DNA of 64,000 bases, taken from contig CAWELN010000031.1 in assembly GCA_963809795.1 (NCBI GenBank), positions 1 through 64,000 of the forward strand, written 5' to 3'. This document shows positions 9,140 to 18,451 of this stretch, piece by piece (the first letter of the stretch is position 1; each line of letters opens with the position of its first letter). The translations under genes were made by a program, and so were the position numbers. Origin of the DNA: DASUAS01 sp963809795. GTDB lineage: Bacteria > Actinomycetota > Acidimicrobiia > IMCC26256 > DASPTH01. The notes beneath the pieces were generated by a model. It was not told where the DNA came from. It ran no database searches and saw only the letters and a program-made list of their open reading frames with translations.

Positions 9140-9655
9140 CTAGAACGACACGCCGCCGGTGCCGGCGTTCGTGGTCGGGGTGGCGTTGGTCTTGGTGTTC
9201 TTCACCGTCACCACGTGCCAGGTGCCGCCGAACGCGTTGATGCCCTCGCCCTTGGCCTGCTTGGCCTGCATGTCGAGGGAGAACCGGTAGAGCGGCAGGC
9301 CGGTCGACGTGACCTGGTGGGTGTCGCTGGTCGTGCCGAGTCCCTTGACGCCCTTGGGGGCCTTCACCTTGGCGCCCGCGGCGACGGTCAACGGCGGCCA
9401 GGCGGTCATGCACGTACCGGTGCACGCGACGTCCTGACCGTTGGCGTCGGTGTGGGTGTAGAGGGCATGGCCTTGTGTGTCGACGAGGATGGTGCCGACG
9501 CCGGGGACGCTGGCGGCGACGACCGTCGGCTTCGTCTTCGACTTCGTCGCCGCACCTGCGGGCGTGGTGGCGAGGCCGACGACGCCGAGCGTGAGCGTCA
9601 CGCCCGCGGCGACGGCGACGGTGCGGACCGCAGCAGACCAGGATCGATGAGCCAT
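9140..9655 (-). CDS. Secreted-repeat protein (COG4315-like), paralogue B
   Basis: A 171-residue exported protein with a Sec-type signal (MAHRSWSAAVRT, hydrophobic core, cleavage after AGA near residue 36). Two repeats of the WPP-containing secreted-repeat family follow: ALYTHTDANGQDVACTGTC...WPPL, then LPLYRFSLDM. The pair of cysteines in CTGTC may form a disulfide. The start at 9655 has a GGAGGT ribosome-binding site; longer upstream frames lack one. The gene precedes paralogue A by 38 bp, so the two are probably co-transcribed. Function unknown. The tandem arrangement and shared terminal nonapeptide suggest duplication and a common surface or redox role. Confidence 0.8.
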   Translation of the reverse strand: MAHRSWSAAVRTVAVAAGVTLTLGVVGLATTPAGAATKSKTKPTVVAASVPGVGTILVDTQGHALYTHTDANGQDVACTGTCMTAWPPLTVAAGAKVKAPKGVKGLGTTSDTHQVTSTGLPLYRFSLDMQAKQAKGEGINAFGGTWHVVTVKNTKTNATPTTNAGTGGVSF

Positions 9656-9946
9656 CAGGAAACCTCCGGCGTGGGTGGCCAACCTTTGTGGCCGACGTTC
9701 ACCCGGTGGTACGGACGGGACCCGCTCGGGGATTGACCCCACCCGTGCGCGGAGGGGACGAGGCTCGCACTTCGCCTTCTCCTCTCGCAGGTGGGTCGTG
9801 TCCAGGATCAAGGTCATGCTTCCTCGGTGACGGCAGCGCGGAAACGTCTCGTCGATTCGATGATGACGCCTCCGCGCATGTCACCGCTTCGGTCGAATGA
9901 CTGCACATCTCCGTGACATCGGCGGGGTCGAGGTCGTCGTGATCGC
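9656..9946. other. Gene-free stretch upstream of the secreted-repeat genes
   Basis: This stretch holds the presumed leftward promoter of the secreted-repeat pair. No recognisable gene is present on either strand; the open frames here have the arginine- and proline-rich character of non-coding GC-rich DNA. It ends where the duplicated NTF2-like fragment begins. Confidence 0.5.
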
Positions 9947-10080
9947 GACGCTCGTGCACGCCGGCGCGCTTCTCCGGCGTCCCGAGGCACACCTCGTACG
10001 AGGAATGGGTGTCGGCGTGCTCGCGCACCTCGGCGATGCGGTCGCCTTCGACGCGGATCACCAGGCAGTACTGGTTGTGG
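9947..10080 (-). pseudogene. Fragment of an NTF2-like gene (duplicate of 19147-19280)
   Basis: This 134-base segment matches 19147-19280 at all but three positions. It encodes, on the minus strand, the C-terminal part of the NTF2-like protein (HNQYCLVIRVEGDRIAEVRE through KRAGVHE). Outside the segment the similarity stops abruptly on both sides, so neither the N-terminal half nor the original stop is present. It is a gene fragment, not a functional gene. Confidence 0.8.
9947..10080. repeat. 134-bp near-identical dispersed repeat, copy 1
   Basis: Direct repeat of 19147-19280 in the same orientation, about 9.2 kb apart. The three differences cluster within eight bases (10013-10018 region: AGGAATGGG against AGTAGTGCG). 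The remaining 131 bases are identical, which implies a recent copy or gene conversion, or an assembly artefact. Confidence 0.85.
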
Positions 10081-10298
10081 GCACGAGTCCCGCCGCAAAT
10101 CGCAACTGCTCGAGGAGACGCTGAACCGCATCTGTCCGTCAAAGAACCCGATCCGTTCACACAAGCCGGCTCGCCCGATGCGTGCGGGCTCGACGTCTGT
10201 GGGCGTGGCGAGGGCCACGGAGAGCGAGAGTGTCGGCATCGGCGGGGTGTGAGAGAGTGCACGTGCGGTGCACGAAGCCCGGGAGGGGGCGACGACGT
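10081..10298. other. Gene-free stretch upstream of the lipid-handling operon
   Basis: No convincing gene on either strand. The last 40 bases include the GGAGGGGG ribosome-binding site (10282-10289) of the next gene, so the operon promoter is probably here, but I see no clear -35/-10 pair. Confidence 0.4.
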
Positions 10299-11216
10299 AT
10301 GCGCAACCGCTTGGTCGGCGCGCTCGTCATTCTTTCGCTCGCCGCGGCGCTCTCGGGCGCTACGGGAGTCGCTGGCGCGCGGACAGGGGCCGCGCGCGGG
10401 GAGCCGGTCACGGTGGCGTCGTTCGACTTCGCCGAGAGTCGGCTCCTCGCTGAGATCTACGCCCAGGCGCTGGAGCGCTCCGGCCTGCGGGTCCGGCGGG
10501 CATTCGGGCTCGGACCGCGCGAGCTGGTGGCCCCGGCCTTGCGCGAGGGACTCATCGACGTCGTGCCCGAGTACGCCGGCACGGCGGTGCAGTTCCTGAG
10601 CGTGGGCCGCGCGCATCCCGAGGCCGATGCCGCGGTGACCCACGCCGCTCTGGTGCACGCGCTGCGGGGGACCGTGGCCCAGGCGCTCGCGCCCGCCCCG
10701 GCGCAGGACACCAACGCCTTCGTCGTCCGCCGCGAGGTCGCCGAGCGTCTCGGGCTCACGCGGATGAGTGACCTCCGCGCCGTCTCGCGGCAGCTGACCT
10801 TCGGTGGGCCGCCCGAGTGCGCGACCCGCCCGCTCTGCCTCGACGGCCTGCGCAAGGTGTACGGCATCGAGTTCGCGGAGGTCGTGCCGCTCGACGCCGG
10901 CGGTCGCCTGACCCACCAGGCGCTCGACACCGGCATCGTCGACGTCGCGCTGCTCTTCAGCACCGACCCGGCCGTCGGCACCGACGACCTCGTCGAGCTG
11001 GTCGACGACCGCGCGCTGCAGCCGGCCGAGAACGTCACGCCGATCGTGCGCCGCGACGCGGTCGACCGGTCCGGAACGCGCCTGGTCACGGCGCTCGACG
11101 CGGTGTCCGCACGGTTGGACACCGACACGTTGCGCAGCCTCAACGCCCGGGCGGACGCTTCCGACTCGGTCCGGTCCACCGCCACGCGTTGGCTCGACGA
11201 CGAGCAGGTCCCATGA
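10299..11216 (+). CDS. Orphan ProX/OpuAC-like substrate-binding protein
   Basis: A 305-residue exported protein of the glycine-betaine/choline (ProX, OpuAC) binding family. It has a signal peptide (MRNRLVGALVILSL..., cleavage after AGA near residue 27) followed by the family opening VTVASFDFAESRLLAEIYAQ. The LREGLIDVVPEYAGT and GIVDVALLFSTDPA segments that line the ligand pocket are also present. Osmoprotectant systems normally have an adjacent ATPase and permease, and none is seen here. Instead, its stop overlaps the ATG of a PAP2-like/kinase fusion by four bases (ATGA). It may sense or deliver a choline-like or head-group ligand to the membrane proteins of this operon; that is inference. 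Confidence 0.8.
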   Translation: MRNRLVGALVILSLAAALSGATGVAGARTGAARGEPVTVASFDFAESRLLAEIYAQALERSGLRVRRAFGLGPRELVAPALREGLIDVVPEYAGTAVQFLSVGRAHPEADAAVTHAALVHALRGTVAQALAPAPAQDTNAFVVRREVAERLGLTRMSDLRAVSRQLTFGGPPECATRPLCLDGLRKVYGIEFAEVVPLDAGGRLTHQALDTGIVDVALLFSTDPAVGTDDLVELVDDRALQPAENVTPIVRRDAVDRSGTRLVTALDAVSARLDTDTLRSLNARADASDSVRSTATRWLDDEQVP

Positions 11217-13411
11217 CCGTCGACGACGTGACCCGCGCCACCCCGGTCGACGTGGTCAGTGGCCCGCCCACCGCCCGCCGCAGCCACCGGCGGCGGCGCC
11301 CCACCGGTGCGCCCCCGCCGCTGCCCCGCAGCATCGGCACGACCGGCACCGCCTGGATCGCCGCCGCCGCCGTGCTGGTGATCCTGTCGGTGGTCGCGAT
11401 GTCGTTCGAAGGCGCCGGCCGGCTCGTCAACCAGGTCGACGCCGCCATCCTCCGGCAGTTCGCCGGCCTCCGCACGGAGTGGCTGACCGACGTCGCCGAC
11501 CGGATCGATCGCCTCGGTTCCGGCTGGACGATCAGCGTGATCGGGTTCGCCTGGCTGGTCGCGCTGGTCGCGCTGCGACGGTGGCGGCACCTCTTCACCT
11601 TCATCGGTGCCACGTTCGTGATCGAGATCATCGCCGACGTGATGTACCGCTGGTCGGCCCGCCCGCGGCCGTACGACGTGACCATCATCGGCCGGTGGGA
11701 CGGTTGGTCGTTCTTCGCGGCCCCCGTCGCCGTGATCGCGCTGATCGGCGTCGGGATCTCCTACACGCTGGTGGTCGCCGGTCGCAGCCGGCGGATCGCC
11801 AAGATGGTCACCGCGGTCGCGGTCGTCGTCTTCGCGTGCTCCGAGCTCTACCTGGGGACGTTCCATCCGTCCGACATCGTCGTCGGCGTGACGGTGACCG
11901 TCGCCTTCCTCGTCAACGCGTTCCGGTTCTTCACGCCCAACGAGGTGTTCCCCGTCGTCTACCGCCAGGGCAAGACCGCGCACCTCGACGTCGGGGGGCG
12001 TCGGGGTGAGGCGATCCGTCACGCGATCCAGGACCAGCTCGGTTTGACCGTGGTCGAGATCGAGCCGTTCGGACTGGCCGGGTCGGGGGGCTCGACGCCA
12101 TTGCGCATCTGCGTGGCCGGCGACCCCGACACCTACCTCTTCGGGAAGCTCTACGCGATGAGCCACGTGCGTGCCGACCGTTGGTACAAGCTCGGTCGCA
12201 CGCTCCTGTACGGCCGCCTCGAGGACGAAGCGCCGTTCCAGTCGGTCGCCCGATTGGTCGAGTACGAGGACTACACGTTGCGGGTGATGCGCGACTCCGG
12301 CATCCCCACCGCGGAGCCGTACGGGATCGTCGAGCTCACGCCCGCGCGCGAATACCTGCTCGTGACCGAGTTCTTCGGTGGTGCGCACGAGATCGGCGAC
12401 GCTGAGGTCACCGACGAGATCATCGACGAGGGCCTTGCGCTCGTCCGCAAGCTGTGGGACTCCGGGCTCGCGCACCGCGACATCAAGCCCGCGAACCTCC
12501 TCGTGCGCGACGGGCACCTGCAGCTCATCGACGTCGCGTTCGCGCAGGTGCGCCCGTCACCGTGGCGCCAAGCCGTCGATCTCGCCAACATGATGCTGGT
12601 GCTCGCGGTGCGCACCGACGCCGACCGCGTGTACGAGCGCGCGCTGCGGTTCTTCGCCCCTGAGGAGATCGGCGAGGCGTTCGCCGCCGCGCGCGGTGTG
12701 GCGAGCCCCACCCAGCTGCGTACGGTCATGAAACAGGACGGCCGTGACCTGCTGGCCCGCTTCCGGGCGCTGGCGCCGCCGCAACGGCGGATCTCGCTCC
12801 AACGATGGAGCCCGCTGCGCATCGGGCTCGCGGTGCTGGTCGTCGTCGTGGTCGCGTTCGGCGTGCAGGCGACCGCGGGCCTGATCACCCCGGCCCACGA
12901 CCTCGGCGTCGACGGCACCCCCACGTGCGGCACCGGCAGCCTGATGATCCTCAGCGCCCAATCGGTGCCGTCGGCCGAGTTCGTCCCCTGCATCGCCTCG
13001 GTCCCCGCCGGGTGGAAGCTGGGTGGTATCCAGATCGACGACGAGCGGGCGCGGTTCTGGCTCGATTCCGACGTCGGCGGCGACCGGGCGGTCCAGGCGA
13101 CGCTCCTGCCGCCGGACCGTTGCCCGGTGCGCGGTGCGACCGAGGTGCCGAGCGACGAGGTCGGGGTCCGCCGGTACGAGCGGGTCCGTTCGCTGCCGCC
13201 GCACCTGCGCAGCACCCGGACCTACCGGTTCCGCGGCGGCTGCGTCGTGTACGACTTCGACCTGCACGGCGCCGAGACCGGTTCGCTCCTGGCCGATGCC
13301 GACAGCGCGCTCGCGTTCCAACCGCGCCGTGCGCTCGTCGCCGAGGTCAGGCGGTCCGACCATCTCTCGCTGTGTGGCGCCGGCGCCCCGTGCACCGGAG
13401 GATCGCGATGA
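11213..13411 (+). CDS. PAP2-like membrane domain fused to a protein-kinase-like domain
   Basis: A 732-residue multidomain protein. Residues 1-40 are basic and cytoplasmic. Residues 45-240 form a PAP2-like six-helix unit that keeps RPRP (150-153) and HPSD (218-221) but has lost the PSGH motif (WSFFAAPVA). Residues about 295-500 form a kinase fold with FGKLY (Lys312), HRDIKPANLL (421-430) and DVA in place of DFG (440). A membrane helix at 536-557 leads to an external domain of about 175 residues with several cysteines. This suggests a membrane phosphotransferase with a partly inactive lipid-phosphatase module. It overlaps both neighbours by ATGA. Substrate unknown; I know no named homologue. 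Confidence 0.75.
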   Translation: MTVDDVTRATPVDVVSGPPTARRSHRRRRPTGAPPPLPRSIGTTGTAWIAAAAVLVILSVVAMSFEGAGRLVNQVDAAILRQFAGLRTEWLTDVADRIDRLGSGWTISVIGFAWLVALVALRRWRHLFTFIGATFVIEIIADVMYRWSARPRPYDVTIIGRWDGWSFFAAPVAVIALIGVGISYTLVVAGRSRRIAKMVTAVAVVVFACSELYLGTFHPSDIVVGVTVTVAFLVNAFRFFTPNEVFPVVYRQGKTAHLDVGGRRGEAIRHAIQDQLGLTVVEIEPFGLAGSGGSTPLRICVAGDPDTYLFGKLYAMSHVRADRWYKLGRTLLYGRLEDEAPFQSVARLVEYEDYTLRVMRDSGIPTAEPYGIVELTPAREYLLVTEFFGGAHEIGDAEVTDEIIDEGLALVRKLWDSGLAHRDIKPANLLVRDGHLQLIDVAFAQVRPSPWRQAVDLANMMLVLAVRTDADRVYERALRFFAPEEIGEAFAAARGVASPTQLRTVMKQDGRDLLARFRALAPPQRRISLQRWSPLRIGLAVLVVVVVAFGVQATAGLITPAHDLGVDGTPTCGTGSLMILSAQSVPSAEFVPCIASVPAGWKLGGIQIDDERARFWLDSDVGGDRAVQATLLPPDRCPVRGATEVPSDEVGVRRYERVRSLPPHLRSTRTYRFRGGCVVYDFDLHGAETGSLLADADSALAFQPRRALVAEVRRSDHLSLCGAGAPCTGGSR

Positions 13412-15369
13412 TCGTCGCGGTCTCCGTCGTCGGCGTCCTGCTCCGCGTGCTCGTCGTGCTCGTCGTCGCCATCGTGGCGACCGCGCTGTCGCTCCGACTG
13501 CTCGGCATCCGCCGCGGCTGGGGCACCGCGCTGATCGCCGGCGGCATCGGGTGGACCGTCGCGGTGCTCCTCGCGGCGGGGCTCGACGACTGGGACTGGG
13601 GGGCCGACGGGTTCCTGCTGCGCGCGGTGGCCATCGGCATCCCGGCCACCATGGCCGTCGCGGTCGCGCTCGACCTCCTCGCCCGGCCGGGCTCGCTCGC
13701 GATCGGCGAGCGAGCGGGTCTCGTCGTCGCGCCCCGTCCGCTCCGGGCGGTCAAGACCCGCGTCGCGGTGCTCCGCCGCTACCGAGAGCTGGTCCGCCTG
13801 GCGCGGCGCGAGGGCTTCGGCCCGTTCCTCTCCGCCGCGGGCCGGGCGGAGCGTTCGGAGGAGGCGGTCGGGATCCGGCTCCGCCGGGTGCTGGAGGAGG
13901 CCGGCGGCGTCTACGTGAAGCTCGGTCAGATCGCGGCCACGCGCGTCGACCTCATCCCGCCCGACGTGTCCGACGAGCTCGCCACGCTGCAGAACCGGGT
14001 GGCACCGGAGCCGGTCGACGTGATCCGGCCCGCGCTCGAGGCGGAGCTCGGTGGTCCCGTCGACGAGGTGTTCGCCGAGTTCGACTGGGAGCCGCTCGCC
14101 GCCGCCTCGATCGGGCAGACGTACCGCGCCCGTCTCCGCACGGGGGAGGCGGTGGTGGTGAAGATCCAGCGCCCCGGCATCGCCGACGTCATCGAGCGCG
14201 ATCTCGCCGCACTGGCGCTGCTGGCAAACGTGGCGCAGCGGCGCACGTCGTTCGGACAGGGGCTCCGATCGGGCGAGATGCTCGCGCAATTCGCGACCAG
14301 CCTCCGCTCCGAGCTCGACTTCCGGCTCGAAGGCGACGTGATGCGCGAGATGGCCCTCCTCATGGGCACCGACAACGGCGTGCGCGTGCCGCGCCTCTAC
14401 GGCGAGTACTGCACACGGCGGCTCCTCGTGCAGGAGCACTTCGACGGGTTCACCGTCGCTCAGATCCGTGACCTCGACGCCGCCGGCATCGACCGCACGG
14501 TCCTGGCCGAGGAGCTGCTCCGCTCGACCCTCGACCAGGTGCTCCGCATCGGGCTCTTCCACGCCGATCCCCACCCCGGGAACATCTTCGCCTTCCGCGA
14601 TGGCAGCCTCGGATTGATCGACTTCGGCGCCGTCGGTCGGCTCGACCCCATCCAGCAGGCGGCGGTCGTCGACATCCTCGCCGCGCTGATGCGCCGCGAC
14701 GTGAGCCTGCTGCGCGACGGCATCGAGCGCGTGGCCGAAGTGCACAACGCCGACCGGCCCGAGGAGCTCGAACGTGCCCTCGCCCGGCTGCTGGCCGACC
14801 ACGTCCGCGTGACCGGAGCCGTGGATCCCTCGGTGCTGCAGGATCTCGTGGCCATGCTGGCGCGCTTCGGCATCCGCTTGCCGACCGATCTCGTCGTCCT
14901 GTCGCGCGCGTTGGTCACCCTCGACGGCACGCTCCGGGTCCTCGCGCCCGAGATGTCGCTCGTGACCGCGGCAACGGAGTCGATGACCTCCGCCACCGCG
15001 CCCGCACCGATCGACCGCGACGAGATGATCCGCGACGAGATGCTGGCCGCGCTCCCACACTTGCGACGGCTACCCGACCGGATCGACCGCATCCTCACGC
15101 TCACCAGTCGTGGTGAGCTCCGCGTCCGCAGCATCGTCGACGAGGACCCGCGCCGCATCCTGCGCACCCTCGTGAACCGGGCGTTGCTCGTGGCCACCGG
15201 GACCGCCTTCCTGGCCGTCGCCGCCGTCCTGCTCGTCGCCGCTGATCCCGGACCGGCCGTCGGTGGCGACGCCGGGCTGTTCGAGGTCTTCGGGTACTTC
15301 GGCCTGTTCGTCGGCACGGTCCTCCTGCTGCGCGTCGTCGCAGCCGTCACCCGGGACGGGACGACATGA
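13408..15369 (+). CDS. ABC1/UbiB/AarF family atypical kinase
   Basis: A 653-residue UbiB-type kinase-like ATPase. Two or three N-terminal helices (residues 5-30, 40-57 and 72-90) precede the family core: KLGQ at 171-174 (KxGQ motif), the alanine-rich nucleotide loop AASIGQ at 231-236, the ATP-binding Lys252, FHADPHPGNIF at about 384-394 and DFG at 405-407. Two C-terminal helices complete it. UbiB proteins are ATPases that help extract or move hydrophobic quinone precursors and other lipids. With lipid phosphatases and a flippase in the same operon, a role in lipid or polyprenyl handling is more likely than protein phosphorylation, by inference. It overlaps its neighbours by four bases on each side. 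Confidence 0.88.
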   Translation: MIVAVSVVGVLLRVLVVLVVAIVATALSLRLLGIRRGWGTALIAGGIGWTVAVLLAAGLDDWDWGADGFLLRAVAIGIPATMAVAVALDLLARPGSLAIGERAGLVVAPRPLRAVKTRVAVLRRYRELVRLARREGFGPFLSAAGRAERSEEAVGIRLRRVLEEAGGVYVKLGQIAATRVDLIPPDVSDELATLQNRVAPEPVDVIRPALEAELGGPVDEVFAEFDWEPLAAASIGQTYRARLRTGEAVVVKIQRPGIADVIERDLAALALLANVAQRRTSFGQGLRSGEMLAQFATSLRSELDFRLEGDVMREMALLMGTDNGVRVPRLYGEYCTRRLLVQEHFDGFTVAQIRDLDAAGIDRTVLAEELLRSTLDQVLRIGLFHADPHPGNIFAFRDGSLGLIDFGAVGRLDPIQQAAVVDILAALMRRDVSLLRDGIERVAEVHNADRPEELERALARLLADHVRVTGAVDPSVLQDLVAMLARFGIRLPTDLVVLSRALVTLDGTLRVLAPEMSLVTAATESMTSATAPAPIDRDEMIRDEMLAALPHLRRLPDRIDRILTLTSRGELRVRSIVDEDPRRILRTLVNRALLVATGTAFLAVAAVLLVAADPGPAVGGDAGLFEVFGYFGLFVGTVLLLRVVAAVTRDGTT

Positions 15370-17780
15370 AGCACGTTGCCAGCCTCGACCTCTCCACCGC
15401 CTCGACGTCGGTCGACCTCGCCGGCCACGACACGCGGGCGCCGGGCGAGCGCTACTTCCGGCACCCCGGCGACGTCGTCCGCTGCACGCTGGCCGCGCTG
15501 GCGGTGGCCCTGCTCGTGCTGTTCGTGGAGCTCGCCACCCGCACCAGCGCCGGTGTGAGCGCGGACCTCAGCCGCGCCGCGTCCGCAGTACCCGACGAGC
15601 TGCGCGAGCTGCTGCTCGCGGCTGCGCAGATCGTCGCGCTGGCCGTGCCGGTGCTCATGGTGGGCGCGCTCGTGTACCGACGGCGGTGGCGGCGTCTGGG
15701 AGTGGTCACGCTCGCCGCGACCGCCGGCGCGGCGGTGTTCGCGCTCCTGGACCTGGCGTTCGACATCGGTGCCCGCGTCCCCGACGCGGTGACCGGCGAC
15801 ACCTGGATCGCGTCGACCGACTTCCCGTCGTTGACCTACGTCGCCGGTGCCGCCGCGATCGCGACCGCCGGGACGCCGTGGCTCTCGCGGTCGTGGCGGC
15901 GGTGCGCGGTGCTCACGCTCCTCGGCGTCGTCGCGGTGCTGGCGATCGCCGGCACTGCAGGGGTTCCCGAGCTGCTGCTCGCGCTCGCGACCGGGGTCAT
16001 GGCCGGCGCCGCGGTCCTGATCGTCGTCGGCGCGCCCAACCGCCGCCCCGCGCCCGCGGTCGTAGTGGTCGCCTTACGCGACGCCGGGTTGGCGGTCGAC
16101 CGGTTGGCGCTGGAGCGTGCCGATGGTGGTCGGGCGCAGCTCTACACCGCGACGCTCGACGACGGTGGGCGCGCGTTCGTGAAGGTCTACGCACGCGACA
16201 GCCGCGATGCCGACCTCCTGTACCGGAGCTACCGCACGCTGCTGTTGCGGGGCCCGAACGACGACCGGCCGGCGTTGAGCCTCGGGCAGGACGTCGAGCA
16301 CGAGGCGCTGCTCCTGCTGATCGCGCAGCGAGCCGACGTCACCTGTCCGCGGCTGGAGGTGCTCACCGCGTTGCCGGACGGCTCGATGGCGCTCGCAGTG
16401 GAGTACGTCGACGGCACGCCCCTCGACGCACTCGAGCCCGAAGCGATCGACGACACCCTGCTCGACGCGGTCTGGCGTCACGTCCGGGGACTCCATGCGG
16501 CGCGGTTGGCGCATCGGTCGCTCCGGGCCGCGAACATCCTCGTGTCCGGCGCCAACCCGGTGATCATCGACCTCGGGTTCGGCACCGAGTCGGCCGACCC
16601 GAGGACGCAGGCGATCGACCGCGCCGAGCTGCTCGTCTCGCTCGCGACCCTCGTCGGGGTGGACCGCGCGCTCGCCTCGGGGGTCCGGGCCATCGGACCT
16701 CACGAGCTGGCGAGCGCGGCGCCCTACCTGCAACCGCTCGCGCTCTCGGCCGCGACGCGCAAGCAGGCGAACAAGAAGCTGCTGCGCGACCTGCGGGACG
16801 GCATCGCCTCGGCGACCGGCGAAGCGCCCGCGCCCCTGGAGCAGTTGGTGCGGGTCCGGGCGCGGACGCTCGTCACCATCGCCGCGCTGACGGCCGCGTT
16901 CTACGTGCTCCTCCCGCAGCTCGCCGACGTCGGCGACAGCGTCGACGCGCTCGGCTCCGCCAACTTCGGATGGCTGGCGGTGTGCGTCGTGATGTCGATC
17001 GGCACCTACGTGGGCGCCGCGGTCGCGCTGTCCGGCGGAGTTCCCGAGCACCTGCCGTTCGGTCCCAACCTGGCGGCCCAGCTCGCGTCGTCGTTCGTGA
17101 ACCGGGTCACGCCCGCGAACGTCGGTGGGATGGCGCTCAACCTGCGCTTCCTGCAGAAGGCGGGAGTGGCACCGGCGGAGGCGCTCACCGGGATCGGGCT
17201 CAACGTGGCGGCCGGGGGCCTCGCGCACCTGGTGCTGTTCGTGATGTTCGTCGCGTGGGCGGGCCACAGCGACAGCAACAGCTTCCAGATCCCGTCGAGC
17301 AGCAAGCTGCTGGTGGCCATCGCGGTCGTGCTCGCGCTGGTGGGCCTGGTCGCGGCGACGCGCTGGGGGCGGCGCTTCCTCCGCACTCGCGTGGTGACCT
17401 TCCTCAAGCAGTCGGTCCACAGCCTGGTCGTGTTGGCTCACTCGCCCGCGAAGATCCTCGCCCTGGTCGGGGGCTCGTTCGCGGTCTCGATCGCCTACAT
17501 CTGCGCGTTGGCTGCCGCGGTCGCGGCGTTCGACGGCGGGGTGAGCTTCGCCCAGGTGGGCGCGGTGTACCTCGGCGCCTCGGTCATCGCCGCCGCCGCC
17601 CCGACGCCGGGCGGGCTCGGCGCGATGGAAGCGGCGCTGGTGGCGGGACTGACCGGCGTCGGGATGGAGCCGTCGATCGCGGTGGCGGCGGTGCTCAGCT
17701 ACCGGTTGCTCACGTATTGGCTCCCGGTGCTCCCGGGCTGGCTCAGCTTCCACTACCTCGAGCGACGGGACTTCATCTAG
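15366..17780 (+). CDS. Triple fusion: PAP2-like helices, kinase-like domain, LPG-synthase-type flippase domain
   Basis: An 804-residue protein. Residues 35-222 form six helices that align by eye with PAP2 enzymes (FPSLTY where FPSGHA would be) but have no catalytic His. Residues 235-440 are kinase-like, with FVKVYA (Lys273), HRSLRAANIL (383-392, Ser for the catalytic Asp) and IDLGFG (401-406), so this is probably a pseudokinase. Residues about 462-795 form the lysylphosphatidylglycerol-synthase transmembrane (flippase) domain, with NRVTPANVGG and the APTPGGLGAMEA hallmark. The MprF-type tRNA-dependent synthase domain is absent. Probably a lipid translocase controlled by its kinase-like domain. 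Last gene of the coupled operon. Confidence 0.8.
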   Translation: MKHVASLDLSTASTSVDLAGHDTRAPGERYFRHPGDVVRCTLAALAVALLVLFVELATRTSAGVSADLSRAASAVPDELRELLLAAAQIVALAVPVLMVGALVYRRRWRRLGVVTLAATAGAAVFALLDLAFDIGARVPDAVTGDTWIASTDFPSLTYVAGAAAIATAGTPWLSRSWRRCAVLTLLGVVAVLAIAGTAGVPELLLALATGVMAGAAVLIVVGAPNRRPAPAVVVVALRDAGLAVDRLALERADGGRAQLYTATLDDGGRAFVKVYARDSRDADLLYRSYRTLLLRGPNDDRPALSLGQDVEHEALLLLIAQRADVTCPRLEVLTALPDGSMALAVEYVDGTPLDALEPEAIDDTLLDAVWRHVRGLHAARLAHRSLRAANILVSGANPVIIDLGFGTESADPRTQAIDRAELLVSLATLVGVDRALASGVRAIGPHELASAAPYLQPLALSAATRKQANKKLLRDLRDGIASATGEAPAPLEQLVRVRARTLVTIAALTAAFYVLLPQLADVGDSVDALGSANFGWLAVCVVMSIGTYVGAAVALSGGVPEHLPFGPNLAAQLASSFVNRVTPANVGGMALNLRFLQKAGVAPAEALTGIGLNVAAGGLAHLVLFVMFVAWAGHSDSNSFQIPSSSKLLVAIAVVLALVGLVAATRWGRRFLRTRVVTFLKQSVHSLVVLAHSPAKILALVGGSFAVSIAYICALAAAVAAFDGGVSFAQVGAVYLGASVIAAAAPTPGGLGAMEAALVAGLTGVGMEPSIAVAAVLSYRLLTYWLPVLPGWLSFHYLERRDFI

Positions 17781-18403
17781 TGGTGCGCGCGGCGGCACCA
17801 TCGAGGCCGAGCCCCCACCGGGCCGCGGTCCCGGCGAGGAGACCCAGCCCGATCCCGCCGACGACGTCGAGCGGCAGGTGCACGCCGGCGTACACGCGGC
17901 CGAAGCCCACGCCGGTCGCGATCGCGAACGGCACGATTCGCCACGCGCCGGGGAGGTCCGACGCGAGCACGGTGGCGAGCGCGAACGCGACGGCCGAGTG
18001 CCCGGACACGTACCCGAGGCCGGTCGCCCGCTCGCGCACCTCGACGACCGGGAGCAACTGTCGCGGGCGCTCCCGGGCGACGAGGTGCTTCACGCCCTTT
18101 GCCGCCCAGTACGCGCCCTGCCGCGGCGAGCAGCGTCGCGGCCGTCAGCCGCTTCCGCCGGGTGACCGCGGCGCTCGCGGCGACGATCACCAACGACCCC
18201 ACCAGGCTGCCCGCCTGCACCGGCGCCCAGACCAGCGGCCAGAGCGCGTTCGGGAGACCGTTGGCAGCCACGAAGGCGCGGACCTCCAGCGCGGGCACGT
18301 CGTCGCGGGTCACGACCACCACCCAGCTCGCGGTGAGCAGGGCTGCGCCACCGAGCGCGGCCGTGATCTCAGCGAGGTCGCGTCGCCCGATCGTCCCAGC
18401 CAT
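17773..18403 (-). CDS. PAP2 superfamily phosphatase, single-base frameshift
   Basis: A small membrane phosphatase of 209 residues once one surplus base near 18115-18122 is removed. The N-terminal part (from the ATG at 18403) has helices at about residues 12-30 and 55-80. After the frameshift the second part carries all three catalytic motifs: K-x6-RP (KHLVARERP), GYVSGHSA, and the GR...H...D motif in GRVYAGVHLPLD. Because the catalytic half is intact, the shift is more likely a sequencing error than decay. It faces the flippase fusion gene tail-to-tail, overlapping it by eight bases, and diverges from another PAP2 gene at 18452. Likely substrates are lipid or polyprenyl pyrophosphates. Confidence 0.75.
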
Positions 18404-18451
18404 CGACGCTGACGCTACCGAAGCCCGCCGTCGCAGCCCCGAGGAGCTCCT

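Noticed and set aside
9814..10239. Minus-strand open frame upstream of the ProX-like gene, taken as a possible gene
   Set aside because: The only recognisable part of this region is the 134-bp copy of an NTF2-like gene, and this frame does not read that copy in its coding frame.
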